Assembly (NCBI RefSeq): GCF_902686445.1
Contig: NC_062214.1
Span: forward strand, 90,004,738 to 90,068,737
Direction: 5' to 3'
Source of the DNA: Sciurus carolinensis
Lineage: Eukaryota > Chordata > Mammalia > Rodentia > Sciuridae
DNA: 64,000 nucleotides
Shown one piece after another: positions 1 to 10,790 of this stretch; the first letter of the stretch is position 1; each line of letters opens with the position of its first letter. The notes under the pieces were generated by a model. The model saw only the letters and a list, made by a program, of their open reading frames with translations. It was not told the origin of the DNA and ran no database searches. Position numbers and translations under genes: made by a program.

Positions 1-100
1 TCTCCAGTCCTTTGTATTTTTTATTTAAAATTTGAGATTTAGTTTTACTTTGAGAGTTACTAAGGTTGGTGTTGAATTAGCGTGCCACTGCATCCGGCCC
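1..100 (-). repeat. Partial B1-dID SINE at window edge
   Basis: It starts with ID-like ctccagtcc and a T-rich linker and ends with cgtgccactgcatccggcc, the reverse complement of a B1 head. The middle has diverged. Confidence 0.5.
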
Positions 101-131
101 TACCTTAGACTTTCTATGGTAAGAGTTATAG

Positions 132-337
132 CCAGACATGGTGGTGCACACCTATAGTCACAGCCTCTTGGGAGGCCGAGGCAGGAGGATCACGGGTTCA
201 AAGCCAGTCTCAGCAACAGCGAGGTGCTAAGCAACTCAGTGAGACCCTGTCTCTGAATAAAATACAGAATAGGACTGGAGATGTGGCTCAGTGGTTGCGC
301 ACCCCTGAGTTCAATCCCTGGTACCAAAAAAAGTTAT
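132..337 (+). repeat. B1-dID SINE
   Basis: The full composite is present: B1 head gccagacatggtggtgc, linker ctgaataaaatacagaata, ID part with gatgtggctcagtgg, and an A-rich end. Confidence 0.85.
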
Positions 338-776
338 AGAGAGGGACTTCAGGGAAGACTCTCTGAAAAGAGCAGACAGGCTGCCCTGAGAGGTACTGCA
401 ATAACATAAGGGAAGTGAGGGTAGCTGCCACTCCCTGAGGGCATTCTGTGGGCACCACCCAGGTGCTGTCCACGCACAATCCTATTCCATCTTCAGAACT
501 CTCAGGTGAGCATTGTTCTCCTCACACAATAGGAAGAAACAGGATTAGAGAGATTAAGCGAATTGTCAAGGCTCCTAAAGACAGAGGGCCTGTGTCACCA
601 ATCCAATCCAATCTGCCTCCGTTGAAGTGCTTGAATATTTGGAAACTCTGAAAAACCCAAAGATTCTTCTGGGGCTTCAGAAACAGGTGGAAAGTCAGGA
701 GCTTAACCCTTCCTGAGCTCATGGACATTCTGCCTCCTAGAGTCTGAGAAGAGTTCCTCTCAGGGCTCTTCCTTCC

Positions 777-978
777 TGAACTGGGGATTGAAGCCAGTAC
801 ACTAGACTCCTAATTGCTAAGCCACATCCCCAGCCCTTTTTATTTTTTATTTGAGAAAAGTTCTCAGTTAAGTTACTCAGGGCCTCGCTAAATTGCTAAG
901 GCTGGCTTCAAACTTGTGATACCCTTGCCTCAGCCTCCAGAGTCGCTGGGATTACAGGTGTGTGCCACTGCGACCAGC
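777..978 (-). repeat. B1-dID SINE
   Basis: The reverse-oriented ID end (ctggggattgaagcc) leads into ccccagccctttttatttt and then the B1 body, ending gtgtgccactgcgaccagc. Confidence 0.85.
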
Positions 979-1468
979 TCAGGGGCTTTTTCATAACCGA
1001 GAAGAGCAGAGTACTCTTTGGCGTGGGAAGACCTTTGCTTCCCTGAAGCAAGAACCCAGACAATGCAGAATAGCTTGGGGGCATTCCTCTTCCCTTGCCC
1101 TCCTGGAGACAGAGCTGCCCAGGGACAACCCATCCACAGACCAGCACTTTCTATGCCACACCCTGCCCTGGGGATATTGGGAACCCACAGGCCTAGCCTC
1201 AGCATTCCCTGGCACTGGCAGCAGCAAGGCAGACCTGCTTCCCTTCAGACCCCAGGCCAAAGGCCTAGGAAGGAAACTAAGTGGAGGTGGGATGAAGAGA
1301 GAGAGGCCCACAATGCTGACTTTGCTGGAAGGGTGCCTTGGAGAGAAGGAGGCAGGAAGGGCCAGCCCAGCTCTTTGGGTGAAGCCTGCCAGGTTGCCCT
1401 GGCGCCTCTGTGGATTCAGGGCCACAACACCTCACCTTGACCACCCAGCCCAGGCTTGTAGCCAAGAG

Positions 1469-1470
<2 letters not shown>

Positions 1471-1504
<34 letters not shown>
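1471..1504 (+). repeat. Poly(G) tract of 34 bases
   Basis: This is an uninterrupted run of G. Its length may be an assembly estimate, since such tracts sequence poorly. Confidence 0.9.
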
Positions 1505-1505
<1 letters not shown>

Positions 1506-1617
1506 CCTAATTGGGTCACACTGTAAGGGATGAACCTGAACCTGGCCCTGGCTCTGGCCCAGACTATAGGATGTTTTCCCTCAGGAGCAGTCATGAGGGT
1601 AGCTGGCAAGCAAAGAA

Positions 1618-1628
1618 ATATGTGTGTG

Positions 1629-1679
<51 letters not shown>

Positions 1680-1700
1680 ATATATATACATATATATATA

Positions 1701-1735
<35 letters not shown>

Positions 1736-1736
1736 G
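1618..1736. repeat. Compound (TG)n/(TA)n dinucleotide repeat
   Basis: Blocks of TA and TG alternate twice with short ATACA-type interruptions, giving alternating purine/pyrimidine over about 120 bases. Confidence 0.95.
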
Positions 1737-1744
1737 GCAAGTAG

Positions 1745-1938
1745 GTACCAGGGATTGAACTCGGGGGCACTCGACCACTGAGCCACATCCCCAGTCCTAT
1801 TTTGTATTTTATTTAGAGACAGGGTCTCACTGAGTTGCTTAGTTCCTCACTGTTGCTGAGGTTGGCTTTGAACTTGCAATCCTCCTGACAAAGCCTCCCG
1901 AGCAGCTGATTAGAGGCGTGCTCCACCACAGCTGACTG
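1745..1938 (-). repeat. B1-dID SINE abutting the TG/TA repeat
   Basis: It runs from accagggattgaactcg to the B1 head ctccaccacagctgac. The TG/TA repeat lies at the position of its A-rich tail, so the satellite may have grown from that tail. Confidence 0.85.
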
Positions 1939-2250
1939 AAATGTCTATATTTTAACTAAGCTTCTTTCTTGTGGCTCCAGCCTGGGACTGTGTTGTTCAG
2001 AGCCCAACATCAAGAAGTGATTTAAACAAAGAGACACAAACAAGAAAAACAAAAAGCCTCTTTGCTTTTATATGAGGGCAGGAGCTCCCCTCCAAGATGG
2101 GGCAAACTGACTAACCCAGGTCTAAGCCGCTGCTGCGCTCTCCTGACTAGTGACTTGTCAGGGACATGTGCCTTGCTCGTCCACAGTGATGACTCCACTC
2201 ACTCTACAGCCTGTCCCAGCTATGGCAAATGGACCATAAATTGTCCATCT

Positions 2251-2448
2251 AGGTCAGGGGGCTCAACAGCAGCACTTCCAACATTTGGGGCCAGATATCC
2301 TGTGGGACTGTCTTGTGCAACATCTCTGACCTCCACCCACTGAACCCCAGTAGCTACGTTCCCAGTTCTGACAAACTAAAATATCTCCAGACGTCGATAA
2401 ATGTTTCCCAAATGGCAATATCACCCCTGACTGAGAACCACTGCTCTG
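2251..2448 (-). mobile_element. MER20-like hAT DNA transposon fossil
   Basis: The sequence contains catttggggccagatatcc, tgacctccacccactgaac, aaaatatctccagacgtcg and a terminal gagaaccactgct, matching the remembered MER20 consensus in reverse orientation. Confidence 0.7.
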
Positions 2449-3620
2449 GATCCATTCTTTCCTTCTTGAGTAATAAGACGTTTGCTTTTCAGGTAGGACA
2501 CAATCAGGAAAAAAGACTAAGAAGCTGTGAGACTACCCTTGCAGCCAGGTATGGTCATGACTAAGACCTGGTCCATGAAATGCAGGCAAAAATGCACTTC
2601 CAGAAAACATTTTCAGTGGGAAAGTGGCCCCCTTCTCCCTCCTGCTGCTTAGAATATAAGTGCAGTATCTGGATCTGGGTTTCCTGGAAGTCCACTGATA
2701 AGATGGCTGTGGAGATTTTATTTAGATCGTATAATGTTCTGTAACTGGATCTTTATCAATAATATGTATGTACAATTTTGTGTTACTTTTTACACTGTTG
2801 TGGAAATTTGAATATATTTTTTCAAAAATGAGAGCCTGATCTGTTTAAACGTTAATATTGTGAAACATAAAAACATTTGGATCCTCTTCCACAAGAAGAG
2901 GTTAAAAGCTCTCTTAGCTTTTTTGTTTGACTCATGTTTTAGATGTCATGTTGTATTGTTAACTAACATTCATATAGACTCAGAAAACAGTATCTAAATA
3001 CTTTTTAAAATTATATATAAGAAAGAGACAAATATCAGCTTCAGAGATAAAACGCTTTACCTAAGATTGGTTGAACCCCACCTCACCTAAGTTTTAAGAC
3101 TCTACCTCTCACCTTAGTCCATGTTAAGATGATTTCAAAGTAGGCTAGACTTAAGCTCATTTAAATTTATGTTCGAAGGCTAAATTTCTGTTGTAAAGAT
3201 TACTGTGATCTCAAAATAAACAGGAGATGTAATATATAACTAAGGTTTGGGTTATAAAAAATTATGTTTCTTGAATCATAGTTATTAAACAAACTAAATA
3301 TGTTTTTGCTATTGTTAAAAAAAAAAAAAAATGGCTGAACAGCAAGTGAGAAAGAGGCCAGGTAGCTGCATGGTAGAGATGGCCTCTGACACTGGACTAA
3401 ATTTACACACAGAAGAAATGAACTTGTGTCAGAGTTATCTTGACCTGCCTTCCCCAGAGCCCAGGGTTAGCCTCTGATGAATTCTGACACCATGGCTTCT
3501 TGCCAGTCACAATCAAAGCTAATCCTACATAACATATAAAATATAACTCAGCCATGCCAGTGGTGTCAGTCACCCACTGTCTAGAAACTAGGGACTATCA
3601 GAGTGGCCCAACCCAGTTTG
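2449..3620. other. Unassigned AT-rich intergenic stretch
   Basis: No coding or repeat family is recognised with confidence. It includes a 15-base A run near 3317 and low GC from 2690 to 3330, and is probably decayed old repeat. Confidence 0.4.
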
Positions 3621-4375
3621 GGTACCACTGGACCCCTCCACTGGGTCGTCATCCTCTCCTGTCCTGCTCCTTCCCTAGGGCTCCCCATCTCAGGAAAGGA
3701 CACTCCCATACCTTCAGAGCTGATTCATCTCTGATGTCACTCCCTCCCACATCCACCAAGCCCTCGATGCCCCATGCTGCCTCCTATAGAATCTAGCCTC
3801 TACACCACCCCAATGCCCATTCCAGCTCTGGCCCTCACTACCCCTCACCTTGTCCCCTGTGAAACTGGTCTCCTTGCCTCTGGGCTCCACCTTATGGCCT
3901 GTGCCTTCTGTCCTTAAAACCCTCCCATGCCTCTCCTTGGTCTCTGGGGCAAAGTCCAAGCTTTCTGGGTGAACATCATGAACTCCTGCCTTCTCCCACC
4001 TGTCCCTTAGTACCTCTCCCTATAGGATAACTTGGGAAGGATTTACCGCAGATCTGGGAACACACTGATTTTCAGTTCCCTCTGTCTCAGGTGTCCTCCC
4101 TCACTCCTCTGTTTGGTGAACTCCCACTCTCCATCAAGGCCCAGGCAAGTCACCTGCTCCATGAGGTCATGCCTGATTCCCCCAGTAAAAGCAGCTCATT
4201 GATCCCTGCTCTATGCCGCTGTAGAACACAGAGCTTGTCCCACTGTGTTCACAGAGTTGAGGTATCTGTTTTCCACAATGGCAGCAAGCAACATTATATT
4301 TGGAGTCCATAGCACCTAATGTCATGTTGGCACCCAGCAGGTGCTCAACACACAATATTATTATCTGTTTACTAA
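3620..4375 (+). mobile_element. L2 LINE remnant
   Basis: Pieces such as catcaaggcccaggcaagtc, catgcctgattcccccag and a terminal cagcaggtgctcaacacac follow the 3' half of ancient L2 elements. The match is diverged and gapped. Confidence 0.6.
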
Positions 4376-4428
4376 GCCCTTATTATGTGGCAGGCCCTGA
4401 GCTTTATCTAAATTACCTCATTTTCGAG

Positions 4429-4508
4429 GTTAGGGATGTAACTCAGTGGTACAGGACTTGCCTAGCCTGAGCAAGGCCCTGGGTTTGATCCCCAATACCA
4501 CAAAATAA
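4429..4508 (+). repeat. ID SINE
   Basis: A tRNA-like monomer: ggatgtaactcagtggtac through ttgatccccaataccac and an A-rich tail. Confidence 0.8.
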
Positions 4509-4764
4509 AACTATTTTTGTTTTCAAAATTCTCTTCCCAGGAGTGATTATCTTTCCTGAGAGATGAAAATGAGCAACTGTTCCGGGTTATGCACAGCACT
4601 GTCAGAGACCAGTTCTCTCTGCCACATCTGGCTCTGCCTCAGGCTCTGGCCCCACCTCACTGCCAACCCCAGTCATTGTTTCTAGGGAAGCATTGATCCC
4701 CAGAACTAACCAGACATGGTATGGAAAAAGTCCTTTGTCCTTTAAAAAAAGAAAAGAAAAAAAA

Positions 4765-5025
4765 ATTTTTTTTAGTTGCAGATGGACATCATAATTTTAT
4801 TTTTTAATTTTTTTATGTGGTGCTGAGGATCGAACCCAGTGCCTCACACATGCTAGGTAGGTGCTCTACCACTGAGCCACAGCCCCAGCCCTTTTCATTT
4901 TTTATTTTGAGACAGGGTCTTATTAAGTGGCTTAGGGTCTTGCTAAATTGCTGAGGCTGGCTTTGAACTTGCAGTCCTTCTGCCTCAGTTGCCAGGATTA
5001 TAGGCGTGTGCCACCACCCGGCTTC
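4765..5025 (-). repeat. B1-dID SINE with long ID part
   Basis: The ID section keeps the central block cacacatgctaggtaggtg missing from the common short form, followed by the B1 body to ccaccacccggct. Confidence 0.8.
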
Positions 5026-5110
5026 TTCCTTTGGCATCACTGGAGATTGAACCCAAGGTCTTGTGCACACTAGGAAGCGTGCAACCATTGTGCTACATTC
5101 CCCAGCCCAG
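5026..5110 (-). repeat. ID SINE
   Basis: Reverse orientation with actggagattgaacccaag and attccccagccc, directly abutting the previous SINE. Confidence 0.75.
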
Positions 5111-5138
5111 TTGGGATTTCTTGAAAGGGAACTTTTTC

Positions 5139-5484
5139 TTTTTTTTGTACTGGGGATTGAACCTAGGGGCACTTAACCACTGAGGCACATCCCCAGCACT
5201 TTTTTTTTTTTTTTTTAAGTTGTCAATTGACCTCTATTTTATTTATTCATTCATATGTGGTGCTGAAGATCGAACCCAGGGCCTCACACATGCCAGGAAG
5301 TACTCTACCACTGAGCAGCAACCCCAGTACTCCCAGCCCCTTTTTATATTTTGTTTAAACAGGGTCTCCCTGAGTTGCTTAGGGCCTTGCTAAATTGCTA
5401 AGGCTGGCTTTGAACTCATGATCCTCCCACCTCAGCCTCTCAAGCCGCTGGGATTACAGGGGTGTGCCACCCCACCACACCCAG
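5139..5484 (-). repeat. B1-dID SINE carrying a nested ID insertion
   Basis: The outer ID part (5145-5199) is separated from its B1 body (5332-5484) by a T tract and a second ID copy (about 5200-5331, ggtgctgaagatcgaaccc). This indicates insertion of the later ID into the older SINE. Confidence 0.75.
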
Positions 5485-5529
5485 CAAAAAGGAAATTTTA
5501 ATAGGAAAACAAGGAAAAATCAAACACAC

Positions 5530-5531
5530 AC

Positions 5532-5558
<27 letters not shown>
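5530..5558. repeat. Poly(T) tract
   Basis: A simple T run with no attached recognisable SINE body. Confidence 0.85.
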
Positions 5559-5559
<1 letters not shown>

Positions 5560-5562
<3 letters not shown>

Positions 5563-6590
5563 ACAGATGAGCATGTTCAGATCCTCCCACTGAGCTGTCA
5601 CTTCCTCCTCTTTAAAATCAGCAGGTGAGACTAGATGGTGTCAAAGATCCTTATCAGTCCAGTATCCTGTGATTCCATGATTAGTTTTGCAGATGGACAG
5701 TGTGTTGGTAAATTCTGGAGGGTAGGGCAGTCCCCTAGGGACATGTTACAGGAGAAAGACAGGTGATGCTGCAAACTGACCAGCACCCACCCTTTCCCCT
5801 TTATGACTTGATTTTGGAAGTCCAAAGTGAGAAGGGAAGCCGTGCCTAAGAACATCCTTGCACCTCCTCCACAGGCCTCTCTGACGGTCCTAATCAGTCT
5901 GAACCCTGGCGGCCTAGAGTGTGGGGTTCAGACCTGTGGGCTTTCTGCTTTGAGAAGTGTTCTGTCCCCTCTCTGCCTCAGTTTATATATCTGCCCTTCC
6001 ATTAGCCATCCCTTTGGCTTCTCAGGCCCTGCCTGAATCCCCTTCCCCACTCCTGCCAGTGGGGCTTTCCAGATAGCCGCACTGTGCTGCTGACACAGGA
6101 AGGGGAGAGGGAGGCCCTGTGGGCGAGTTCCTGCGGAGGCTAAAGCTCTCAGCTGTAGCCCTTGGAACCTCAGTCATTTCCCTTCCCCCCTCCGCCCAGC
6201 TGGGAGGCCAGAAGTTTCATCACAGCTAAATTGTTGTCCTTATAAGGAAGGCCTCTTGAGCTGCTCCCTAGGGCCAGGCTAACTGGTGGGGAGCCAGGCT
6301 GAGCTTGGGGCATTTCTAGATGCGGGGAAGTGGGGATGCCCCAAGCCCAAGTTCCCAGGCTGAACCTCCACCTGAAGTCACAGACCCTCCAGAGTAATGA
6401 CAGGAAGCACTCAGTTGTGGCTGTAAGCCAGGACTGCAGAGGGTCAAAATCCCAGGTCCTAAAACTTTGGTCTCCTAAGCAAGTTGCTTAAGCCTGTTTC
6501 CAAAGCTGTCAAATGAAGTGAACATTAAATTTTCCTCATGAGACTTCTGCGGTGACAAGGAGAGATCAACAGTCCATGAGGCTGAGTTCA
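5560..6590. other. Unique intergenic block with a CArG box
   Basis: It is free of SINEs. CCTTATAAGG at 6238-6247 is a perfect palindromic SRF-type CArG sequence. No gene is seen. Confidence 0.4.
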
Positions 6591-6594
6591 TTAA

Positions 6595-6715
6595 GCATTT
6601 CCTATGGGGCTGGGCCATGGGCTAAGTGTTCCCCAGCACCCTTGCAGAGGAGAGAGAACTCATCCATTTTACAGATAGGAAAACAGGCACAGTTAGTCTG
6701 AAGTCACTCTTGAGG
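6595..6715 (-). repeat. MIR-like fragment
   Basis: It contains ccattttacagataggaaa and acaggcacagttag, the reverse complement of the MIR core region, truncated by the ID that follows. Confidence 0.45.
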
Positions 6716-6716
6716 T

Positions 6717-6816
6717 TTTTTTTTTGTTTGTTTATTTTTTGTGGTACTGGGGAGTGAACCCGGGGACCTTGCACAAGCTAGGCAAGTGCTCTCCCACGGA
6801 GCTACCTCCAGTTCCA
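6717..6816 (-). repeat. ID SINE
   Basis: A T-rich end followed by ggtactggggagtgaaccc and ctaggcaagtgctctccca. Confidence 0.8.
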
Positions 6817-8040
6817 CTCTTGGGGTTTGAATTTAGGTGTGTCTGTCTTCAAACCTAAAGTATGTTTTTTCTACTTGCACCCAATTGTTTCAGGCAGAAA
6901 TTTTATTTCTTTAATAAGATTATGACTACAGGGAGGAATTTCTGCCATCACTCTACCCTTCTTGTTCCCTCACACAGAAACCTCCACTTGAGTGAGTCCA
7001 TGTGGTCTTTTCTGAAAGTTCTATTTATCTGGGACTTGAGAGGAAGGTTAGGAGAGGTAGGAAAGTGAGATTAGGAGGAGGCACAAAATACAGTGGTTCC
7101 GGAGACACAGGATGCTTCCAGGGCCCAGGCTCAGGTGGAGGTAACAAGAGAAGGCAAAAGGGATAAACTGCCACCAAGCCTCCCCGCATCCGGGACCCTG
7201 TCTGAAGAAGGCAGCCACCTTGTGGTTTGCAAAATCCTGCACTGTACCCACAGGACTTCAGGCCAGAGGTATTGCAGCCTGTTCAAAAAGAAGGCTCCCC
7301 TTCTCTTCAGTCCTCAAGACCAGAGGGCAAGTTCTTGCCACAACCGTCCTCAGCCCTGTGGCTAGCCACCAACACCATGTCAGCAGCTGTTCCCTTCAAG
7401 GTGGCCCTCCAGAAGGGACCTAATTCTTGGGTCAGGGCTGAAGGGATACTCCCACCAATAAAGACTCCTTTCAGATGAAGGGGCCTGAAAGTGGTTCTTC
7501 AGGAGGTTCCCCAGCTTCTGTAGGACACATGTGGTATGGCTGTCACACATCAGATCAGTGACAGGGAAAGTCACAAGGAACACAAGGGTCACAGCCACAG
7601 TTGATAGGTCCTGGGTCAGGTGCTTCCTGTTATGTTGGTCACAGGGACTGTGCAGTGGCCCTCACAGAGAAGGAGCGGAGCCAGCCTTTGGCAAGTACAG
7701 CGGTGCTTTCCCACAGAGGATTGGGGGGTATTTTAATCCCCTTTTGTGATTGAGGAAAATGAGGACCCCTAAGACTGAGACTTACCCAGAGTCCCTGGGT
7801 GGGACTTGAAAATTGGCACCCAAACTGAAGAGTTCTGTTCATGAGCTCAGGGCTTCCCTGAGCACACTTGAGGTGCTGAGATGTGTCAGGGGTTCACAGG
7901 CATAAAGCAGAGCCCAGGCTCACCCCTAATCAGCCCCAGGCTCAGAAGATAAAACAGCTGGAACCACCACTTTGAAACCTTTATAGGAAACACCTGTTCA
8001 TAAGAACCATTGCTCAAAATCGGGGGAAATTGTGTTGGGT
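6817..8040. other. Intergenic sequence without recognised features
   Basis: Six frames show only short chance ORFs, and I see no clear repeat family. Confidence 0.4.
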
Positions 8041-8179
8041 GCCACATTTGTGCATGGTCTTAAGACGCCTTGCACAGATTGCTTATTACTTGCAAAAGAA
8101 TAAACACTGACCACACAGTATAAAAATCAGATTCCTTGCTCAGGTGATAAAAATGAACAGCACCACTCAGAGTCAGATG

Positions 8180-8750
8180 GATGTCATGCCTCCAGATATG
8201 GTACCCTGAAAAGGACCACTACCATCCATGCAGGTTTCTGGCCAAGAATCCATAATCTCAATCTCAAACCCCAAAGGAGGAATGATTTATTAAAAATGGT
8301 TAGGAGGAAAGACTATTCCTCCAAAATCAAGAAAGACAAGACAGACTGTAAATGTTTCAGATTAAAGAAGACTAAAGAGAGTTGATAATTGTAATAGCTG
8401 ACCATGACAGGAGGAAAAACAATAGATATTACTGTGTCAAATGATAAAAATTGGAATATAAAAAATAAACTACTACATTGATGTTACGTTTACTGATACT
8501 GATAACTATGGCATGGTTACATGATAAAATGTGTTTTAGAAAACACATACTGAAGTAGTTAGGGGTAAAGGGCCATGATAACCAACTTTCCAATGATTCA
8601 GAGAAAAAAAGAAATAATGTGTACATGTGGAATAGAGAAAGTGCTGAGAAGATAAAATAATGGGTCAATCTGGGCACAGCATGTGGGTGTTCTTTGTACT
8701 AGTCTTACTCTTGCAACATTTTTATTTCCAAATCATGTTTTTTAAAATGG
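8180..8750 (+). mobile_element. Ancient interspersed repeat, probably L1M 3' end or DNA fossil
   Basis: Motifs such as gaagtagttaggggtaaag and ttctttgtactagtcttac are shared with a widespread mammalian repeat. The family name is not certain from memory. Confidence 0.4.
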
Positions 8751-8999
8751 GAAAGCACTGTTCCTCACATTTAGACCCTGGCCCAGAGAAACACTGGGGG
8801 GAGGGGGAATTGGGTGGGGCTGGCTGAAGTTAGCAGGGACCCAGCACTGCTGGGAGGCAATGCCTCCAGCCCAGCCTCCAGGAAGGGGGCCCTGGAACTG
8901 TGTTTGGGGACCTGTGATGCCAACTGCCACCTACCCTCTGCTCCCTCAAGGTCAGCCCTGGAGCTGGCTGCCACACCAACAAACAGGCTTGGGACAGGT

Positions 9000-10790
9000 A
9001 AGTTTCATAAAAAGGAATTTATTGCCAAACTTCAAAAAAGGCGCATCATAAGCAGAGGACACAGAATGCCTCCTCCCTAGAGAGGTGGTCAAAGCATGGG
9101 AACCAGTGGCATTTGGTCACTGAGATGGTCCCAGAGCTACTTGCCCTGCCACTCAACAGAAGAAGAAACTGAGGCCCAATTCCTGACAGCAGATGACTTG
9201 GCTAAAGCCCCAGTCAGTCCTGGCTGCTGGTGGGGGAGGCTGTTCCCTGAGGGCAGGGGTCATAACGTGGTGGGCACCTGATAATATTCTTGCTCTTATA
9301 CAGAAGAGATCGGAGGCCAGAGGATAATGAGGATTCATGAACCATGGCATTGCTGCTCACCTCTGCCCCTACCTGGTACAGATCAGAGGAGACCTGCCCC
9401 TTCTGATCTCTGCCCACTGCCCTCAAGAACAGTGACAGTATAGTAATGAAGACATCAATCTGTACTTGCAGGTCTCAGTGGGCATGACTGGTGCCTAAGG
9501 GTGGGTGGGGGCAGTGGCAGAAGGGCCAGGGCATGCTGCTGTGGCCCTCTCTTCTCTTCCGTAAGCAAAACTGCACGTGAAGAAACCTCCTGGGCTGCCC
9601 CGACCCCATGCCTAAGGGCCCCAGTCTCCACCCTCAGTCTACTTACTGCAGCAGGATGAGACTGGATGTGCTCTCAGAGCCAGGCACTATGCGGGAGAGG
9701 GCTTGGGAGGAGACCAGGAATGGACCAGGAAGGGAGAAAGGAGAAAATCCTCCTTCCACTATGAAGTTAGGGGGGGCAGCCCACCAGGGGCCTGAGCTGG
9801 AGAGGGAACAGAGGGGAGAGGGACGTGATGTCAGACTCCAGCATGCCCCATCAGTGTGTGAGGAAATGATGGAGACACTGGACCTATTTGATTTGAGGAA
9901 CCACAGATACCCAGATAAATCCCATCTGGGGAGGCACAGAAGATGGAGGGGGGTTCTGAGGGCTGACTTATGATAATCACATACAGGTTTTTCTAACGTT
10001 GACACTGAGCCACTCAGGGGTTCACCTCTTTGGGAGTGTGCAAGGCTGGACACAGCTAGTCCAGAAGCAAAAACCAAGCTAGAAGACCCTCTGAGTTCCT
10101 CTTCTTCCCTGATATCCTCCAGACCTGTGCCTCCAATTGTAGTTCATCAAAGAGAAGGAGGCTGCAGAAAATGCCCTTGCTTTGCAGAAACATGAACAGG
10201 CCCAGAGAGGGGCCACACAGCAAATGACTTCCTCACGCGGGTGGGAAAGCATCTGCCTCAAAAGGCCGCAGCTGAGTCCCAGGTTTCACCCAGCTGAGGG
10301 ATGATCCTATAGCCTACACCCAAGGCCTCTGTTCAGAATAGGTGGAAGAAAGCTGACTTGAAGGCTGTCTGGGAACATCTCAAGATGGGAGGAGGGGCTA
10401 TAGTGGGGCTCAGCTGTGCTCTATTCAGAAGTCAGGAATGTAAACTACTGGGGGTGGGGAGCAGACATGATGCCACCCCAGAAACCCCAAGAACTGTGCC
10501 AAAGCCCTGGGGAAGTTTGGAACAACCACTCAGCACCCAGGGCCTGAGTGTGTGCTCCCAGCCCAGAGCCCCAGATGAGGCCAAGCCAGAGAGACAGACA
10601 GTGGTGCTGGTTGGCACCTGGCACCACTGGCCGGGGCAGAGTGGGAAGGACACCAGGAGTCTCTTCAGGTCCTGACCAAACCCTGACATGCCCAGTGGCC
10701 CTCTATAGCCGAGTTGCACAAGCACATTTCTCAGTAGGGCTGGGCTCTGATGGGGCGGCCAAGAGGACCTGTGCCTCTAGCCCAGCAGGC
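9000..10790 (-). other. PLEKHO2: Probable PLEKHO2 3' UTR
   Basis: About 1.8 kb of mostly unique sequence lies between the PLEKHO2 stop and the first good minus-strand AATAAA at 9018-9023. No SINE interrupts it, unusual for this window and consistent with constraint on an exon. The exact cleavage site is not visible. Confidence 0.55.
9018..9023 (-). terminator. PLEKHO2: Candidate poly(A) signal AATAAA for PLEKHO2
   Basis: The plus strand reads tttatt here, so the minus strand has canonical AATAAA, the first such hexamer in a suitable setting downstream of the PLEKHO2 stop. Confidence 0.5.

Noticed and set aside
1277..1786. 169-codon minus-strand frame with YIYIYI and PPPPPP runs
   Set aside because: It is read through the TG/TA repeat and the poly(G) tract.
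1..9000. Exons of ANKDD1A, the expected next gene in human synteny
   Set aside because: No ankyrin-repeat or death-domain coding sequence appears on either strand in this interval.
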